Origin: Macrolepiota albuminosa
Taxonomy: Eukaryota; Basidiomycota; Agaricomycetes; Agaricales; Agaricaceae
Direction: 5' to 3'
Length of the DNA stretch: 64,000 nucleotides
NCBI GenBank assembly: GCA_027475525.1
Contig: JAMWFC010000070.1
Coordinates: forward strand, 124,001 to 188,000
Shown here: piece after piece, positions 1-11,538 of the stretch
Numbering within the stretch: the stretch's first letter is position 1
Layout: every line of letters begins with the position of its first letter
Made by a program: the position numbers and the translations under genes
The notes under the pieces: model-generated
The model's database searches: none
Told to the model about the DNA's origin: nothing
Seen by the model: the letters and a program-made list of their open reading frames with translations, nothing else

Positions 1-444
1 CACCTTGATCATTATGGGACTCCCTAGTCCCTCACTGAGTGGGATGGGTGATGTGAGGCCACCATTGGCAATTGTCAATGTCTAATGCTCCAGCAGCAGA
101 ACAATTGCTATGCCTTTGACAATGCATTCTGAAATGGAATGTACCTCTACATCGGGCAGGACCATGCCCATGAACTTTGGATGTGCCACTACCTGTCTGA
201 TGATGGGGCTCTTCCTGAGCCCGAAGAACCAACAACAGGTCAAACTATTGACCCAACTCTCACACTGTTCCCACTCTGGGACTATGATGACTCCCTGCTG
301 CAGGCAGGACCATGCAGCACCTCTCATGAGCCCACACTCAAGAATGACCTCCTCAACTATGACATGGACGACACAACTGCCAATCCATTCCAGGAGCCTG
401 GGGACTCTTCCATAGCCCCCATTCCTGACTTACCAATGGCCTGA
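1..444 (+). pseudogene. 3' end of ORF3 of a chromodomain gypsy element (decayed copy)
   Basis: This is the C-terminal part of the same unrecognised protein encoded on the minus strand at 39900-41618. The closing segment is shared (DYDDSL...DYDMD...EPGDS.IAP.PDLP, stop at 442-444). The first 60 bases contain a TAG where the other copy has a Gln codon (LDHYGTPQ) and a TGA where it has Trp (QWDGW). Both are C-to-T or G-to-A type changes. CpGs of the other copy are mostly TpG or CpA here. The gene runs off the left edge of the window. What is seen: homology, stops, CpG loss. Inferred: an old inactivated element copy in plus orientation. Confidence 0.8.
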
Positions 445-487
445 CCATTGTGGTGCTTTGAGACTGTACTTTGGTCTGATTGGGGAA

Positions 488-722
488 TGTGTAGCATAGT
501 GTGCTATGTGTCCACAGCCACATAGCTTTTAGTTAGTAGGATTAGATAAAATTATATTATATTTATTATAATATAATTTTATTTACATTATATAAATACT
601 TACTTACATGCTGCTTATAAAGCAGCTTATTTTTGTGTCAAACTACATAGTCAATAGACCTGACTGGTCTGATTCTGTGCAGTGTGACCTCTAAGCTCTC
701 TCAAACCTGTAATTTCATTACA
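488..722 (+). repeat. 3' LTR of the left-edge gypsy copy
   Basis: The LTR starts TGTGTAGCATAG directly after a short purine-rich tract (ATTGGGGAA, 479-487) and ends TTCATTACA. It is 235 bp long. The LTR of copy 2 (39467-39856, opposite orientation) has the same start (TGTGTAGCGTAG), the same AT-rich core, the same GCTGCTT..AAAGCAGC hairpin-like part and the same GTTACA end. That LTR is 236 bp once its two 77-bp duplications are discounted. The 5' LTR lies outside the window, so no target-site duplication can be checked. Confidence 0.85.
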
Positions 723-1760
723 TATGTGCATATTGATTAGTCTTATGTTCAAAGCCTTCCCATCTTTTCTTATCTAAGCACTGGTCTGCAGACTCCCTTG
801 TCAGCAATGATCTCTGCCAAGACATTGGATACTCTTGCTGATTAAAGTGGTACAGAAATTGTGGCTTGCTTGTTTGGAGGTTGCATGAGTCAAAGGTAGA
901 GAAGGGGTCCTCAAGGATTTTCTCCACAATCTCTTTGTTCTCCACTAAAACACAATAGACTGTATCATTGAGCTCTACTCTCTGTTGACATACAGCATGG
1001 CCCTGTTTTGCTAGAGATTGATAAGTACATTCAATGTATCCTCCAATAAAGAATTCAAAATCATCAAACATATCAATACCTATATTCTGATCTCTAAAGC
1101 ATAGCTGGGCTGAATGAATTTGGGTGTTACCACTATACTCTCATTCCCTCCTATCATCAGCAGGTGTTCCTTCAAAGCTCTGACATCTCCTTTCTTAATC
1201 AGATAGAACCGGACCATCTTGCCAATAGTAGTGCACCCTTGATAGTTGATGTGGTTTTCTTTTGGATATTTTTCTAAGCCATCCCTCAGTCTTGCTACCC
1301 CCATTTTGGTGTTGTCTCTGAACCATACAATCCTGGCTTTATTATGTCCTGGCACAATGTTCCACTCCACATCTAAATTTCCTTCAGAAGCCTGGATGAG
1401 CTTCAAACAAATAATGTCCAAGTTCTGGCCTAAGTCTTCTTTTTAGACCTGCTTTAAATCTGATGATAATATAATCCAGTGGTCTTGCCAAGGCAGTAGT
1501 AGCACTGTCCCTAACAGGGGGGAAGACTTGAAGGTTGACTAGATCTTTTCCATCATTGAGTTTTGTAAGTCTTCAAGTTGCCAGATAGATGCATTCAGGC
1601 TGCTCCTATTCAATCCTTGTACAATGAGCTCCACTTCTGCTGATAACTAGGACTGGAGATCCAGAATGTTGTAATTCACAGCAACTTCAGGCACAACCCC
1701 AGAGAGGAGAGGGGCCATGATGGGGGACTCTGTTACCAGGAGAGGGTCCATGTCTCAGAT
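723..1760 (-). pseudogene. Decayed gene of unknown function, cut by the left LTR
   Basis: On the minus strand two adjacent open stretches (1421-1080 and 1071-718) read like parts of one protein, for example WNIVPGHNKARIVWF and FDDFEFFIGGYIECTYQ, with a frame change between them. Further upstream to about 1760 the same strand reads an acidic, leucine-rich N-terminal part starting MDPLLVTESP, broken by several TAG stops. The last codons run straight into the LTR at 722, so the element appears to have inserted into it. I do not recognise the family. The strong lack of CpG suggests it belongs to repeat DNA rather than to an active host gene. Confidence 0.4.
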
Positions 1761-2700
1761 TCAGGTCTTGAAAAGCTTTGGGTTTCCTCTTTATAATTTG
1801 GGTGAAAGAATTGTTAGTAACTGGTAGTAGATCAGTTCTATTACAGCAAGCCTAAGAGAAAAAGATAAGAGAATAGAGAAGGGAGAAAAGAGATAGGATG
1901 GTGATAGTGAAATATGTAAACAATGCTTATGTGAGCAGCTGTATATCCAGTGAAAAGGCAGTGAGATGAGAGAATAGTGAAGGAATAAAGAAATAAAGAA
2001 ATGAGGAAAAGATGAGGAGTCCCCTGACATGACCCAGCAATTTACACTAGTGGAGGGTTGGATATCTGAATTCTGTATCATTGAATGCCCTTTATGTAGT
2101 GTGCATCTACTTTGACAATCAAATTCCAAACCTCAATGAGGTACATTTGTAGCACTTGAAACAATTGAAATAAACTGTATAACTATAATTTTGGCTAGCT
2201 GTAATGCAACTCTCTGTCATTGAGAATGATTGATCTGAAATTTGGAGATTTCTCAAGCCAGGTGAGCTTCTGGAACTTTAAAAGCATGTGAAACAACTGT
2301 ACAGACAACCAAAATATAAAATTACCAAAGATGAAATAAAACTTCAGACATTACCCAAACAGAAACACTACTTAAGACTCAACTTTTGATCCTGTAACAC
2401 CCTTTCACTAGAGTATTCATTAAATACTGTTTATACACGAGTAATGATGTCCCATATTCTGCTTCCTATAAATACTGTGATTCCAACTATCCATTTGCCT
2501 TTCTCCCACAATGCTGCAACATACTGCAATCCTGATGAACACTTGGGAAACAAACTTCATATTAACACATTGGGAACCACCTGAGGGCTGCTGATGCCTA
2601 CCTTGCTGCTGTAAAACATAGCCATGATGAATCAGTTCTGTCAGAATCCTGTTTCATGTGTACCGGAATGCTCACAATGTTTTTCTTCCTAAAGGCAAGG
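1761..2700. other. CpG-depleted non-coding stretch
   Basis: No convincing gene is seen. A minus-strand open stretch at 1791-2129 is of low complexity (Ser, Leu and Phe rich) over purine-rich DNA and I do not believe it codes. CpG is almost absent until about 2703, where GAACGCGTCGGC marks a sharp return to host-like composition. Confidence 0.5.
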
Positions 2701-2823
2701 TGAACGCGTCGGCTTGACCCAGCTTTGCAAAAACTTGAAGTTACTCAAGTCCAAACTCTCGAATCTCCACAACACCAGCGGGATGAGCCTTATGTCACCA
2801 AAAACCATGGTAAAAGGACATAC

Positions 2824-4821
2824 TCAACAGCCATTGTGAGCTTTTGCTCTAAGCTTGCATAATCCCTGTATGGAGGTAAATCAATTGTATTGGTGGTATG
2901 ACTCTTTGGAAGTTGTGATGGGTCACCCAGTTTTCTAATGGTGAAATGATGTGGTCCAACATCGCCTGGCAGATCCCTGAATCCATTGACTGGGATACGA
3001 GACGTGCCGGTCACAAACTGGAGGAGGCGGGATTTACGCTCGGGCGGCCAGCTCCGCACACATTTCCAGAACCATTGAATGACTTGGTAATTTTCCTCAT
3101 AGCCACGATAGCTGGTGAATTGGGCCCAATCATCGCTGTCAAATATCACGAATAATGGAGTGAACGAACAACGAGTGGTTGCAACCACTTACACATCAAT
3201 CTCTGACACACCACCGATGAGTAATTTTAGTTCGAGTTCGTCAAAGACTTTGAAGAGGTCCAGAGGAATAAACTCGGTGAAACCTGACATGAATGCCTCA
3301 AACTGATCTTTAACGCGTTTGAAGATATGATAGTCAACGATGAGGTCAACATATTCCTTCTTGTTTTCCTCAGTTACCGGGATATCGGCACCTCCGGCCT
3401 TAAGCTCAATGGTAACCATCTCACCGAAACGCTCCTCTACGGTGGTGAAAGTTTCGTTGATGACGCCGGTTATATCATTTTCACTGTTGGGGAAGTTAAA
3501 AACAAATGAGAGGATTGCATAGATAAGAAATGCAAACATACAGCATCCAGGTCATACTCCGATGTAACTCAGCATCAACGCTCTCCAAGTCGGCCAGCGT
3601 AAGTTTCTTTCTCAAAATCATCTTGTAAAAGCCAACGTTAAAATCGGCAGCCACGAATCGGCGATTGAAAACGCTCAAACCCAAAGAACGACCGATGAAT
3701 TTGAAATAATTAAGATGTTCCGGATTCACGCCTGATGCGGAATTTATCTGTAGGGTATAGTTGTCGTGGGCAGAGTATTCAAAGAGGCAATAGAAGGGAT
3801 TAAACATTTCGTGCGAGAGCAGGAAGAAAAACTCTCTGGGGTTCAACGTCAGAGTCATCATCGAAAAGAAACAAACAACGAATCGGCAAACCGTACCGTG
3901 ACAAACGACTATAGTCCAAGCCATCTTCGCCATCGAACTTAAAAGAAACAAACAACGAATCGGCAAACCGTACCGTGACAAACGACTATAGTCCAAGCCA
4001 TCTTCGCCATCGAACTTAATCGTCAGTCGTTTTTTCAGGTCATTCGGCGTTTGCCTCATAATTTCCGCGCAACTATCTTCAAAAATGTGGTTCCTTCTGA
4101 TTTTGATCTGGCAGTTCCCGGGCTGCGCGCGCATAACGGGTTGACTCCTGAAGTAGATGAGCTTCCTCCTGAAGTCGCGCTTCCATTGTGGTAACTGAAC
4201 ATCAAAAGTGGACGGTAATCTGGGGTCGTCCCAAGTCGTAGACCTTGTATTATGATCCAAAAAATAAACTCGCGCTGTCGACGTTAGGCGCATTTCCCAT
4301 CCAGAAGGTAAAGGTCCAAGCTGAGAGTTTTGTCTCCGGGGGTCAACCCAAGTTGTTGTACGTGTGTTGTGATCAAGATAATAAGGACGGCCTTCCGGTG
4401 TGTAACATTCCTCCCATCCGTTGGGAAGGGTACCGCTTCCAGCCGTTGTATTCCCAGTAGAGATCGTTGTGGTTGCTGTAGCTGGTTGTGATGTTGATGT
4501 AGACGTTGAAGATGACTGAGGATCGGGATTACTGGCCACAAGGAGGTCATCCGCTGGGATGCGACGGGAGTGTTGATCACTGGAGGCATTAGTTTCATTG
4601 TCCTGGGCATTGTTGTTCAAGGCGACATCTGAACAAGGACGGTTCCAGGTTGTGTTGCGCGTATTGTTGTCCACATAATACGTTCTGCCAAGAGAATCGA
4701 AACGAAGCTCCCAACCTGGAGGCAATGGTCCATATTGGTCGACACTGGGGTTCAAATTGCGCATCTGAGAAGTTTGCGCAGCAGATCCGGAAGAGGTGGT
4801 GCCACTAGTTGAATTGGACAT
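2824..4821 (-). pseudogene. Rsp5/Nedd4-like HECT E3 ubiquitin ligase without catalytic Cys
   Basis: Three WW domains come first ([10 protein letters not shown]..., [11 protein letters not shown]..., [10 protein letters not shown]...), then a HECT domain with hallmark stretches [43 protein letters not shown]-like and [11 protein letters not shown]. Exons on the minus strand are about 4821-3897, 3835-3542, 3483-3193 and 3135-2824; the introns are GT...AG, and the short last exon is uncertain. HECT ligases form a thioester on the Cys of the motif LPKSHTCFN. Here the sequence reads [15 protein letters not shown], so the Cys is absent and the loop is one residue shorter. No C2 domain is visible in the roughly 560 bp between the WW part and rad1, whereas Rsp5 orthologues begin with C2. 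A TAG at 4861-4863 lies in the Ser/Thr-rich upstream frame, unless it is the end of an intron. A 77-bp duplication lies at 3864-4019. It is probably a degenerate paralogue or pseudo-ligase. Confidence 0.75.
3864..4019. repeat. Perfect 77-bp tandem duplication (1 of 6)
   Basis: The sequence beginning AAAAGAAACAAACAACG occurs twice head to tail, offset by exactly 77 bases and without mismatch. It covers the end of a HECT exon and the start of its intron. Removing one copy gives the normal transition from LDYSRLSR to EFFFLL across a GTACGG...CCCCAG intron. Confidence 0.9.
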
Positions 4822-5380
4822 CGTGGCAGTGGCAGAGGAAGAGGCGGGAGTTTGAGAAGTCTAGGAACCTAAGCTCGTTGGGCGGGATGGAGAGGATGTT
4901 TGCTCTGTTTCTGTCGTGGCAGTTGGAGACACACTCCAAAAAAGCATGACCGGACTCATGCTCTCAGTTGCTGTGGCATGGGAACTTGAGCCAGGGAAGG
5001 GGGCGGTGTTTGAAGCAAAATTAGAGGTATTGGCTGCAGGTGATTGATTGAGTCCCCAGTCTGTACTTAAATGCAGTTGTTAGATCATTGACCTGCGACG
5101 ATACAGGATTAGGTATCGGCGAAACATGTTAAGCAAGGGCCTGTTGCAAGAGGAACGGAGTGACGGGTAGGCTGCAAGACTGCAAAACAAAAGTAGACTA
5201 CGAGATATTAGTAAGTACGTCGATTAGACAGTATTGGGATCAACGTTCCGTGAACAGGAAGCACTTCTGTCTGGGAGATAAGAGTGCATCTCCGATAGCC
5301 GAAATCTGTCACGTCGTGTGTGGGAAGACAAGAAACGGAATAACGACGATCTATCAACGACATTAAGACACTAGTGCACC

Positions 5381-6907
5381 ATGCCACAAGTCTCGAAACA
5401 GGTATCAAATACACCAATTTGTCGACGTATGTCTGATGCAGCGAAAATCGACTGACTACTACGATCAAGATCCTGAAAGCTTCCGTGCACGATGTTCGGT
5501 ACTTTGCAGCATTGCTACGTGCAGTCAATTTCGCCAATGTAAGCTTAGAGGCTCGCTTGAAGACAAATTGAGCTTAATTCACAAGCGCGCAACCTTTACA
5601 GTGACCGCAAGGGGTCTTACAATCACTGTAGAAGAGGCTCGTACTCTCCTCGGTGAGTTTTTCATGATCTTGGAGGGACCTGAGACCATTAATTCAGCTG
5701 TCTAGGCACCGCATTCATATTTTCTGATATCTTTGACGAATACACATACCGTTCAGATGCGGTCCAATCGTCACAAGAGTCTGACGCCGCCGAGGACAAT
5801 GTTGGATTTGAAATCCCACTCAGCACTCTGATCGAATGTCTGAACATATTTGGTACTGCTGGTGCTCCCTCTAATGCAGGTGCAAAATACAAAAAGTGGA
5901 AAAAAACTGGAAATGACTCTGAACACGACGGCGATGGTGATCGGGGAGGGCGAGGAAGAATTGGGGCTCGAGGTCTTGACGCTTATTTCTCTGGTTCTGA
6001 TCGCAAGACAGGGATGCGATTGACCTATGCCGGCCCGGGAGATCCTCTCACCTTAATACTGTGAGCCTCTTCCATATGACTGATATATTGTTTTCTGAGT
6101 AAGATGAAGCGCAGAAGACGCGACAGGACCAACGACTACGTGTGAGATAGCCACATTCGAGTTTGAGCCTCACCTTGAGCTTCCTTTCGATACTAATCGC
6201 ACGTGAGTCTGACTCACTGAAGTTAGGAATGCTAGCTCATATCATTTAGTGTCTTGAAAGTGATCTTGAAGGTATGATGTAGACTCTATAGGCACCCATA
6301 CCAAAGCTAACATCAACCAGTCATCATGGCTTCGCGATGCGCTTTCAGAACTTGATCCTTCATTTGACAAACTAACCTTCATTGGAAGTCCACCTCCAGA
6401 GATAGAAACTTCAACCTCACGCGAAAGACAAAAGCTACGCGTCATCGAAAAACCGATGCTCCGTATTCAAGCAGCAGGAACGTTTGGTAGTACTGAAGTG
6501 TGATAACTCTCTTCTGTTGTGTTTACAGTCCTGAACTCGACCTCTCAGATGGACTACCCAAATGACAGAGAAGTGCTAGAAACCTTCGAATGCAGAGAAA
6601 ATGTTCGTGTTAGGTACGCGAAAATGACGCCGCTTTGTTTTGGCTCTCTCTAATATTTCCGGAACATCAGCTATAGATTTGGGCATATAACAAAGACGCT
6701 CAGGGCATTGCAAAGTTCCACCAAAACTTCATTGCGTATCGACGAGGATGGATTGCTGAGCCTCCAGTTTTTGATGCCGTCGCCAAGAAGTGGTGGTTCA
6801 GATGCGTTTATTGAATTCCGAGTGAGTCTTGTTGCCCATTGATTCTATCTATCTCTTGTTCACTTTGGACTTGGACAAAGTGTCTGGCACTGGACGATGA
6901 GATTTGA
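5381..6907 (+). CDS. rad1: DNA-damage checkpoint clamp subunit Rad1 (9-1-1 complex)
   Basis: Rad1 is one of three PCNA-like subunits of the Rad9-Rad1-Hus1 clamp, which is loaded at damaged DNA to activate checkpoint kinases. Ten exons can be placed: 5381-5401, 5470-5538, 5586-5652, 5706-6060, 6110-6202, 6250-6271, 6321-6497, 6549-6613, 6671-6821 and 6881-6907. They sum to 1047 nt (348 aa) in one frame. Telling segments are SVHDVRYFAALLRAVNFAN, ATFTVTARGLTITVEEA, FIFSDIFDEYTY, KTGMRLTYAG, VILKSSWLRDALSELD, GTFGSTEMDYPND and RFGHITKTLRAL. Exons are short, as in other basidiomycete rad1 genes. The start ATG is followed by a 21-nt first exon; the intron behind it carries a CTGAC branch-like site. 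It lies divergent to the HECT gene. Identification rests on remembered family sequence, not on a search. Confidence 0.88.
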
Positions 6908-8329
6908 CTCACCATATGCCACAATTGTAACATGATATGGTTCGTGAATTTACCTGGTAAACTAGCATGTGTGGCGCATCACTGTTTCTACTAATATACG
7001 TTACAAAAGTATTTGTCAGTCCAAGTTAATGCATGTCGTCTATCAGAGTGGCCTTTAAGGGGCAAATTTATTGTGTCGAGGAGAGAACTGATGCTAACAC
7101 TAATGGGTAATGGTAGCATACCCAAAAAGATCCAATTCGAGTCTACAGAATACCATCAAAGTGACTAACGGCATCCATATCTGCTGCTGGCATATGGCGC
7201 ACTGAAGCAGCTGCAGCACACAATCAACAAAACACCGAAATCACAAGGAGAAACTAGTCACCCAGACAAAGAGGTCCGTACGAGGTTCAAACGGAACGCC
7301 CGTCAAATAGTCCCACTGTCCACTGGGCCACCTATTCTTACCAGTAAGTATCTTTCCAAGGTTTCAGCTTCAATGGCTTCAACGTTAGACAATGTCGGAC
7401 TCCTGGATAAAAAATCTTAGTCCCCAGAGACAAACACAAAACGCGCGTCGAAGTAACATGTCCCCGCCCTCTCCTTCAGACGCGTTGGTAGTACCACCTG
7501 TCATAAAAGGAAACACAAAATGCATAATGATAGCGTTACTCAACAGTGTCTGACATACTATCGCCGCAGTGTCTCCTAAATGTGGACAGCCTGAGCCGAC
7601 TTTACAGTCGCCGTCAACAGAGGGCTATGCATAGACAAGCGAGAGATAGATCCCAAGTTCAAGGCTAGGGATATAGACCAGCGACGTGGATGACGCCATC
7701 TTCGAAACATTCCAGATTTGTGGAGACCTCAACCGCAGAGTGATAAAGCTGGGAATTTAGGGTCTGATAACCCAATAACAATAACCCAGTAACAGTAACT
7801 AGTTAACGCTCGCCAAACCAGTCAATCTTGCCGAGACCGAAACCCACCGTTCTCCAGTGAGGCGGTGTTGTGTTCTCGGATGAACGGCTGAAATAATAAT
7901 ATAGTGTGCGCACTTACTTCCATCCAATGCAGGACACGAAGTACATAATAAGTTCTTTCCAAACATACATAGCAGAGACAACGTAGAACGACAATCCAAG
8001 GTTGGATCAAAACCGATACTTCATTCTGTGATTCGTTAGTACGTATCAAGAAAGAAAGAAACAGAACATACCATATAAAATTTTTAACGTTTCGAAAGGG
8101 CACACACAGGTGCTATCTTCATATGACCAGAAACCCTATCACTACCATTCAACACCATCACACCATCAGACGACCTCTCCAATTTCGACACAGACCAACA
8201 GACTAAAATCTCCACTACAACTTCAGTCCGAAAGCGAAGCTGTCCAGCCCCGTTCTCCCCCGCACATCTACCCCCCGCCCCACCTGACGTGACCTGGCTG
8301 GGTGGGGCTCCGAAGAGCCAACAAAACCG
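6908..8329. other. Intergenic region between rad1 and eRF1
   Basis: About 1.4 kb without a gene I can support. Short open stretches on both strands (for example minus 7822-8103) lack family signatures and plausible splice structure. The eRF1 3' untranslated region must lie at its right end. Confidence 0.4.
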
Positions 8330-9924
8330 TCAGACGGCCTCTTCATCAGAGTCGAAAAACTCGTCTTCGTCATCGTCAGCAGATCCAAGTGTTTGGAAGT
8401 CAACCTTGTATCGCAGAAGGCCACCAATTCCACCAAAACCCTTGACGAACTGCGCACCTTCCTGAGATCGGTTGGTTATGAACTCGAGATTTGCGCCGAA
8501 CTCCTTATACTTCTCCGCGAACCACTCGAGAAGAGAGATGGGCTCTCCAGATTGTTCCATCTCCGTGCCGGTTGATTTGTCTATAAACTTCTCGCGATCC
8601 TTTTCCTGTTCCTTGTTAGCATGAACAATGATCTCCTCTGAGAACGAGACGAAATGAGAAGCCAATCGATATCGAAACACTGATATAGGACTCACCCGCT
8701 GCCGCGTTTCGAAGAGAATAGCGAGTGATGTCAAGATTCTCCCAGACAATGAGAGTCTCGACGGCGCCGAGTTCAAGTGCTTTCAAAGTGTCATCAATAC
8801 CAAAGCAGTACCGGCTGGTATCTTGACTGATCTCATCGAAGTACTTCTGAATGAGCTTCTTCTCCTGGACGAACTTGACATTGGCCAACGATTCAGCTGC
8901 AAGCTCGATGGCCTAATCGATCGATGAGCATCGATTTGAACATGATGGCGGAATGACATGTATGCACCTGGTTGAAACCGTTTTCACCTCCGTAACTGAC
9001 ATCAACAACCTTGATGACCTTCGCGGCCAACCTCTGATCAAACATGTCACTCTGGCCGAGTTCAGTCTTGAAGTCGGCACTACCAGCAAGCACGAGGCCA
9101 GAGACGTTGACCTTATCATTGGTGATAAAATGCTGAACAGCATGTTCAGCGACCTTGCGAACGTAGTTGTGCCGTTTCTCGTCGCGCAGACGAGAGAAAC
9201 GCAAGGCAGACTGTCCACCACGGCCGTGCTTCTTCGGGAGATCAACGGTGAACTTGTGGACAACCTCACGTGTGTTTCCAGCGAGCGTCCCGAACAGAGT
9301 ACCGTTACCATCCATGACGATAAAACCGAACCTGGAGTCAGATTCCAAGAGCTCAGACAGGGCTTCGGTGTGGAATTTGTTGTCACAGAGGTAGAGCGAT
9401 CTGCTTAGTGTAAGCGTATTTCTTAAAAAATGGCGACATGTGCGACGAACGTGTTGATGGGTTTATGAGGTTCGAAATCGAAAGAAACTTTCTTCTCTTT
9501 TCCCTCATCGGTCAAAATAGTTCCAACAAAAAGCACGAGACCGTTCGGCGGAACACGGTTGTAGAGTTTGAGCCTCTGCTGAGTACTAGTAATTGCGGCA
9601 AGCACAGAGAGACGATTGACTCGTGATTTGATGTTGGAAGCAGTACCGTATTCCTGCGTTAACATAGCGGATACACGAGAAATTTGATCCTGGTATATTT
9701 ACTGCAGTCAGAGGAGATCGGACGATATACTTGCCTATCGGGACAAACCTTGGGAGGTATAATAAGACTGATCATAGAAGTTCCTGCCCTGCACAGTACT
9801 CAAAAATCGGACACATAGAGGGGAAAAAGAGGGAAGGGAAGTACCCTCTGGCGGAGTCAAGGCTCTTGATGAGCTTTTTGACCTTCCACATCTGAATATT
9901 CTGCTCCGCAACATCCTGACTCAT
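8330..9924 (-). CDS. SUP45: Eukaryotic peptide chain release factor eRF1
   Basis: eRF1 reads all three stop codons in the ribosomal A site and triggers peptide release with eRF3. Six exons on the minus strand (9924-9845, 9788-9749, 9689-9451, 9400-8968, 8912-8696, 8637-8330) total 1317 nt, 438 aa, the usual length. The N domain has the stop-decoding NIKS motif (SNIKSRVNR) and the YxCxxxF motif (YLCDNKF). The M domain has the catalytic GGQ loop ([11 protein letters not shown]). The C domain ends in an acidic tail ([15 protein letters not shown]). The start is [20 protein letters not shown], as expected for the family. One intron has an unusual GTTCGT donor (9450). It is an essential single-copy gene, so this segment is genuine host sequence. 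Confidence 0.97.
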
Positions 9925-10088
9925 GCTGGGCGACGACAAAAACGCTGTCTAGTGGTACACAAGACGCAGCTGACGTGGGGAAAAAAAGATGGTGGCTGTT
10001 AGAAGGAGATGTGCACGTTGCATTTGGGACTATTTATGTCCGTTACAATTTTCTCTCGCCCGATCAACTTCATCAGTTGACTTGCAAA

Positions 10089-10880
10089 ATGACACAGAAA
10101 CGTAAATCCGACCAAGACACCTCTGATTGTAGAAAACGGCCAAAATTGATAGCCACCTTGGACGACCAACCTGTGACTTCTGCTGTGGGACAGCCTGCTA
10201 CGACAGAAATCTCGACTCAGACTCTCGACACGACACCGCGTCCTCACTCGCAGAAAAAACGTCGGATAAACAAGCTTGTTCCACCGAGACCATTCCCCAC
10301 GGTGCCGACTTCTGTATCTGCATCGGGTCCACGTTCAGCGCACAAGGAAGGGAAAAACCTCATCTGTGTAACGCGTAAAACTGCGCTGGGCGCGTATCTG
10401 CGACGATGTAAGGACGTGATTGTCAAAGACGGGTGTGTATCGTGTAGCAATCCATATCTGATCAACCTATTTAATCAAAATCATAGTTACAAGACATTGC
10501 ATTTCAGTGCCATGGGAGCTGCCATTCCCCATCTTCTGCAACTTGTCGTGTCCCTTCCATCGATCCTTCCTTTTGCTGCTGACGAGATAACAACCGATGT
10601 GACAACATCGACTGTAGAACTCCATGACGAAGTCATTCCGGATGACGACGACGAAGACTTGACCTATGAGACACGAGGCAAATCGGCTTTAAACATAGTA
10701 TTCAAAATTGGCAATGGTGAATTTGAAGGAGACAAAAGCGGCGCTGCCAAAAAGAACAGCAAACGTCGACCGAATACTACCGGTGGGCAGGGAACTAGTA
10801 ATCGAGACCAGCGAAAAGGGCCACAAGCTGCTGATATTGTACTTGAGGAGCCAGAACAAGAAGAGATGGAAATGATTTGA
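10089..10880 (+). CDS. Alba-like protein, probable RNase P/MRP subunit POP7 (Rpp20) type
   Basis: A 263-aa intronless reading frame. The first 80 or so residues are basic and low in structure, with nuclear-signal-like clusters (KRKSD, KRPK, KKRRINK). The middle (about residues 85-165) resembles the Alba fold of POP7/Rpp20: ICVTRKTALGAYLRRCKDVI, then HFSAMGAAIPHLLQLVVSLP. In this family the region binds RNA with POP6 in RNase P and MRP. The C-terminus is acidic then basic and ends EEPEQEEMEMI. An upstream in-frame ATG at 9975 exists, but the ATG at 10089 f its the conserved part better and leaves a leader shared with the divergent eRF1 promoter. The family call is from pattern memory and moderately sure. 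Confidence 0.65.
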   Translation: MTQKRKSDQDTSDCRKRPKLIATLDDQPVTSAVGQPATTEISTQTLDTTPRPHSQKKRRINKLVPPRPFPTVPTSVSASGPRSAHKEGKNLICVTRKTALGAYLRRCKDVIVKDGCVSCSNPYLINLFNQNHSYKTLHFSAMGAAIPHLLQLVVSLPSILPFAADEITTDVTTSTVELHDEVIPDDDDEDLTYETRGKSALNIVFKIGNGEFEGDKSGAAKKNSKRRPNTTGGQGTSNRDQRKGPQAADIVLEEPEQEEMEMI

Positions 10881-11538
10881 CTGTCATTATACCGTTTAAG
10901 GTGCCTTCAGCTCTTGGCGAGTTCCAGCAAACATATCTCAGTATCAAGTCGAGTTAAACCTTTAGTATTCTTCTGTTCTATGTATATTACTTATTCATAT
11001 ACCCTAATAGGATGACCATTTTGACGTATTTAGCTTTCTTCTGTCCCATGCATGCTTGATTTTGGACATGATGGCCAAATTCAAGATTTCAATGAAGGGT
11101 ATACTGAAGACATTCATATATCACGCATCGGGTTGGATCATCTTCACAGAGATTTCTAGTCTTGAAATCCGCGTGATAGCACTTACATTACTCCTATTGA
11201 TAGAGTATTGTCTGAAGAAATGCTAGGTATGACACTTGCGCGCATAGTAGAGATAACGAGAAAGGTGAGATAGGGGAAAGATGAGATAGATGGTCACGTT
11301 TCCTTTCCATCGGTCGAGGATAATTCATCTTCTCTATCAACTAATCGATCCCCTTATTGATATCGTGGCTTATTATCCAGTACATCCCTCAAAATTTGAA
11401 CATTGTCCCAAATAACTCTTAACAATTTTACAAAAGAAAATATACAGCGAACTTCTCGAAGAGCTGCAATGCATGAATTCGTTGGAAATCAAGTACATGA
11501 CATATATATTTCGTTCCGGTTTACTACATGTGAAGTTT
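10881..11538. other. Intergenic region between two convergent genes
   Basis: Between the end of the Alba-like gene (+) and the end of the MIF-like gene (-). AT-rich, with no reading frame or RNA gene that I can support. Confidence 0.4.

Noticed and set aside
1791..2129. Minus-strand open frame of 112 codons
   Set aside because: Low-complexity Ser/Leu/Phe text over purine-rich DNA in a CpG-starved repeat block; no start context, domain or splice structure.
7822..8103. Minus-strand hydrophobic frame next to eRF1
   Set aside because: No family resemblance and no credible exon borders; consistent with chance in AT-rich intergenic DNA.
8953..9408. Long plus-strand frame opposite eRF1
   Set aside because: Exact antisense of the conserved eRF1 exon carrying the GGQ motif; the minus strand explains it fully.
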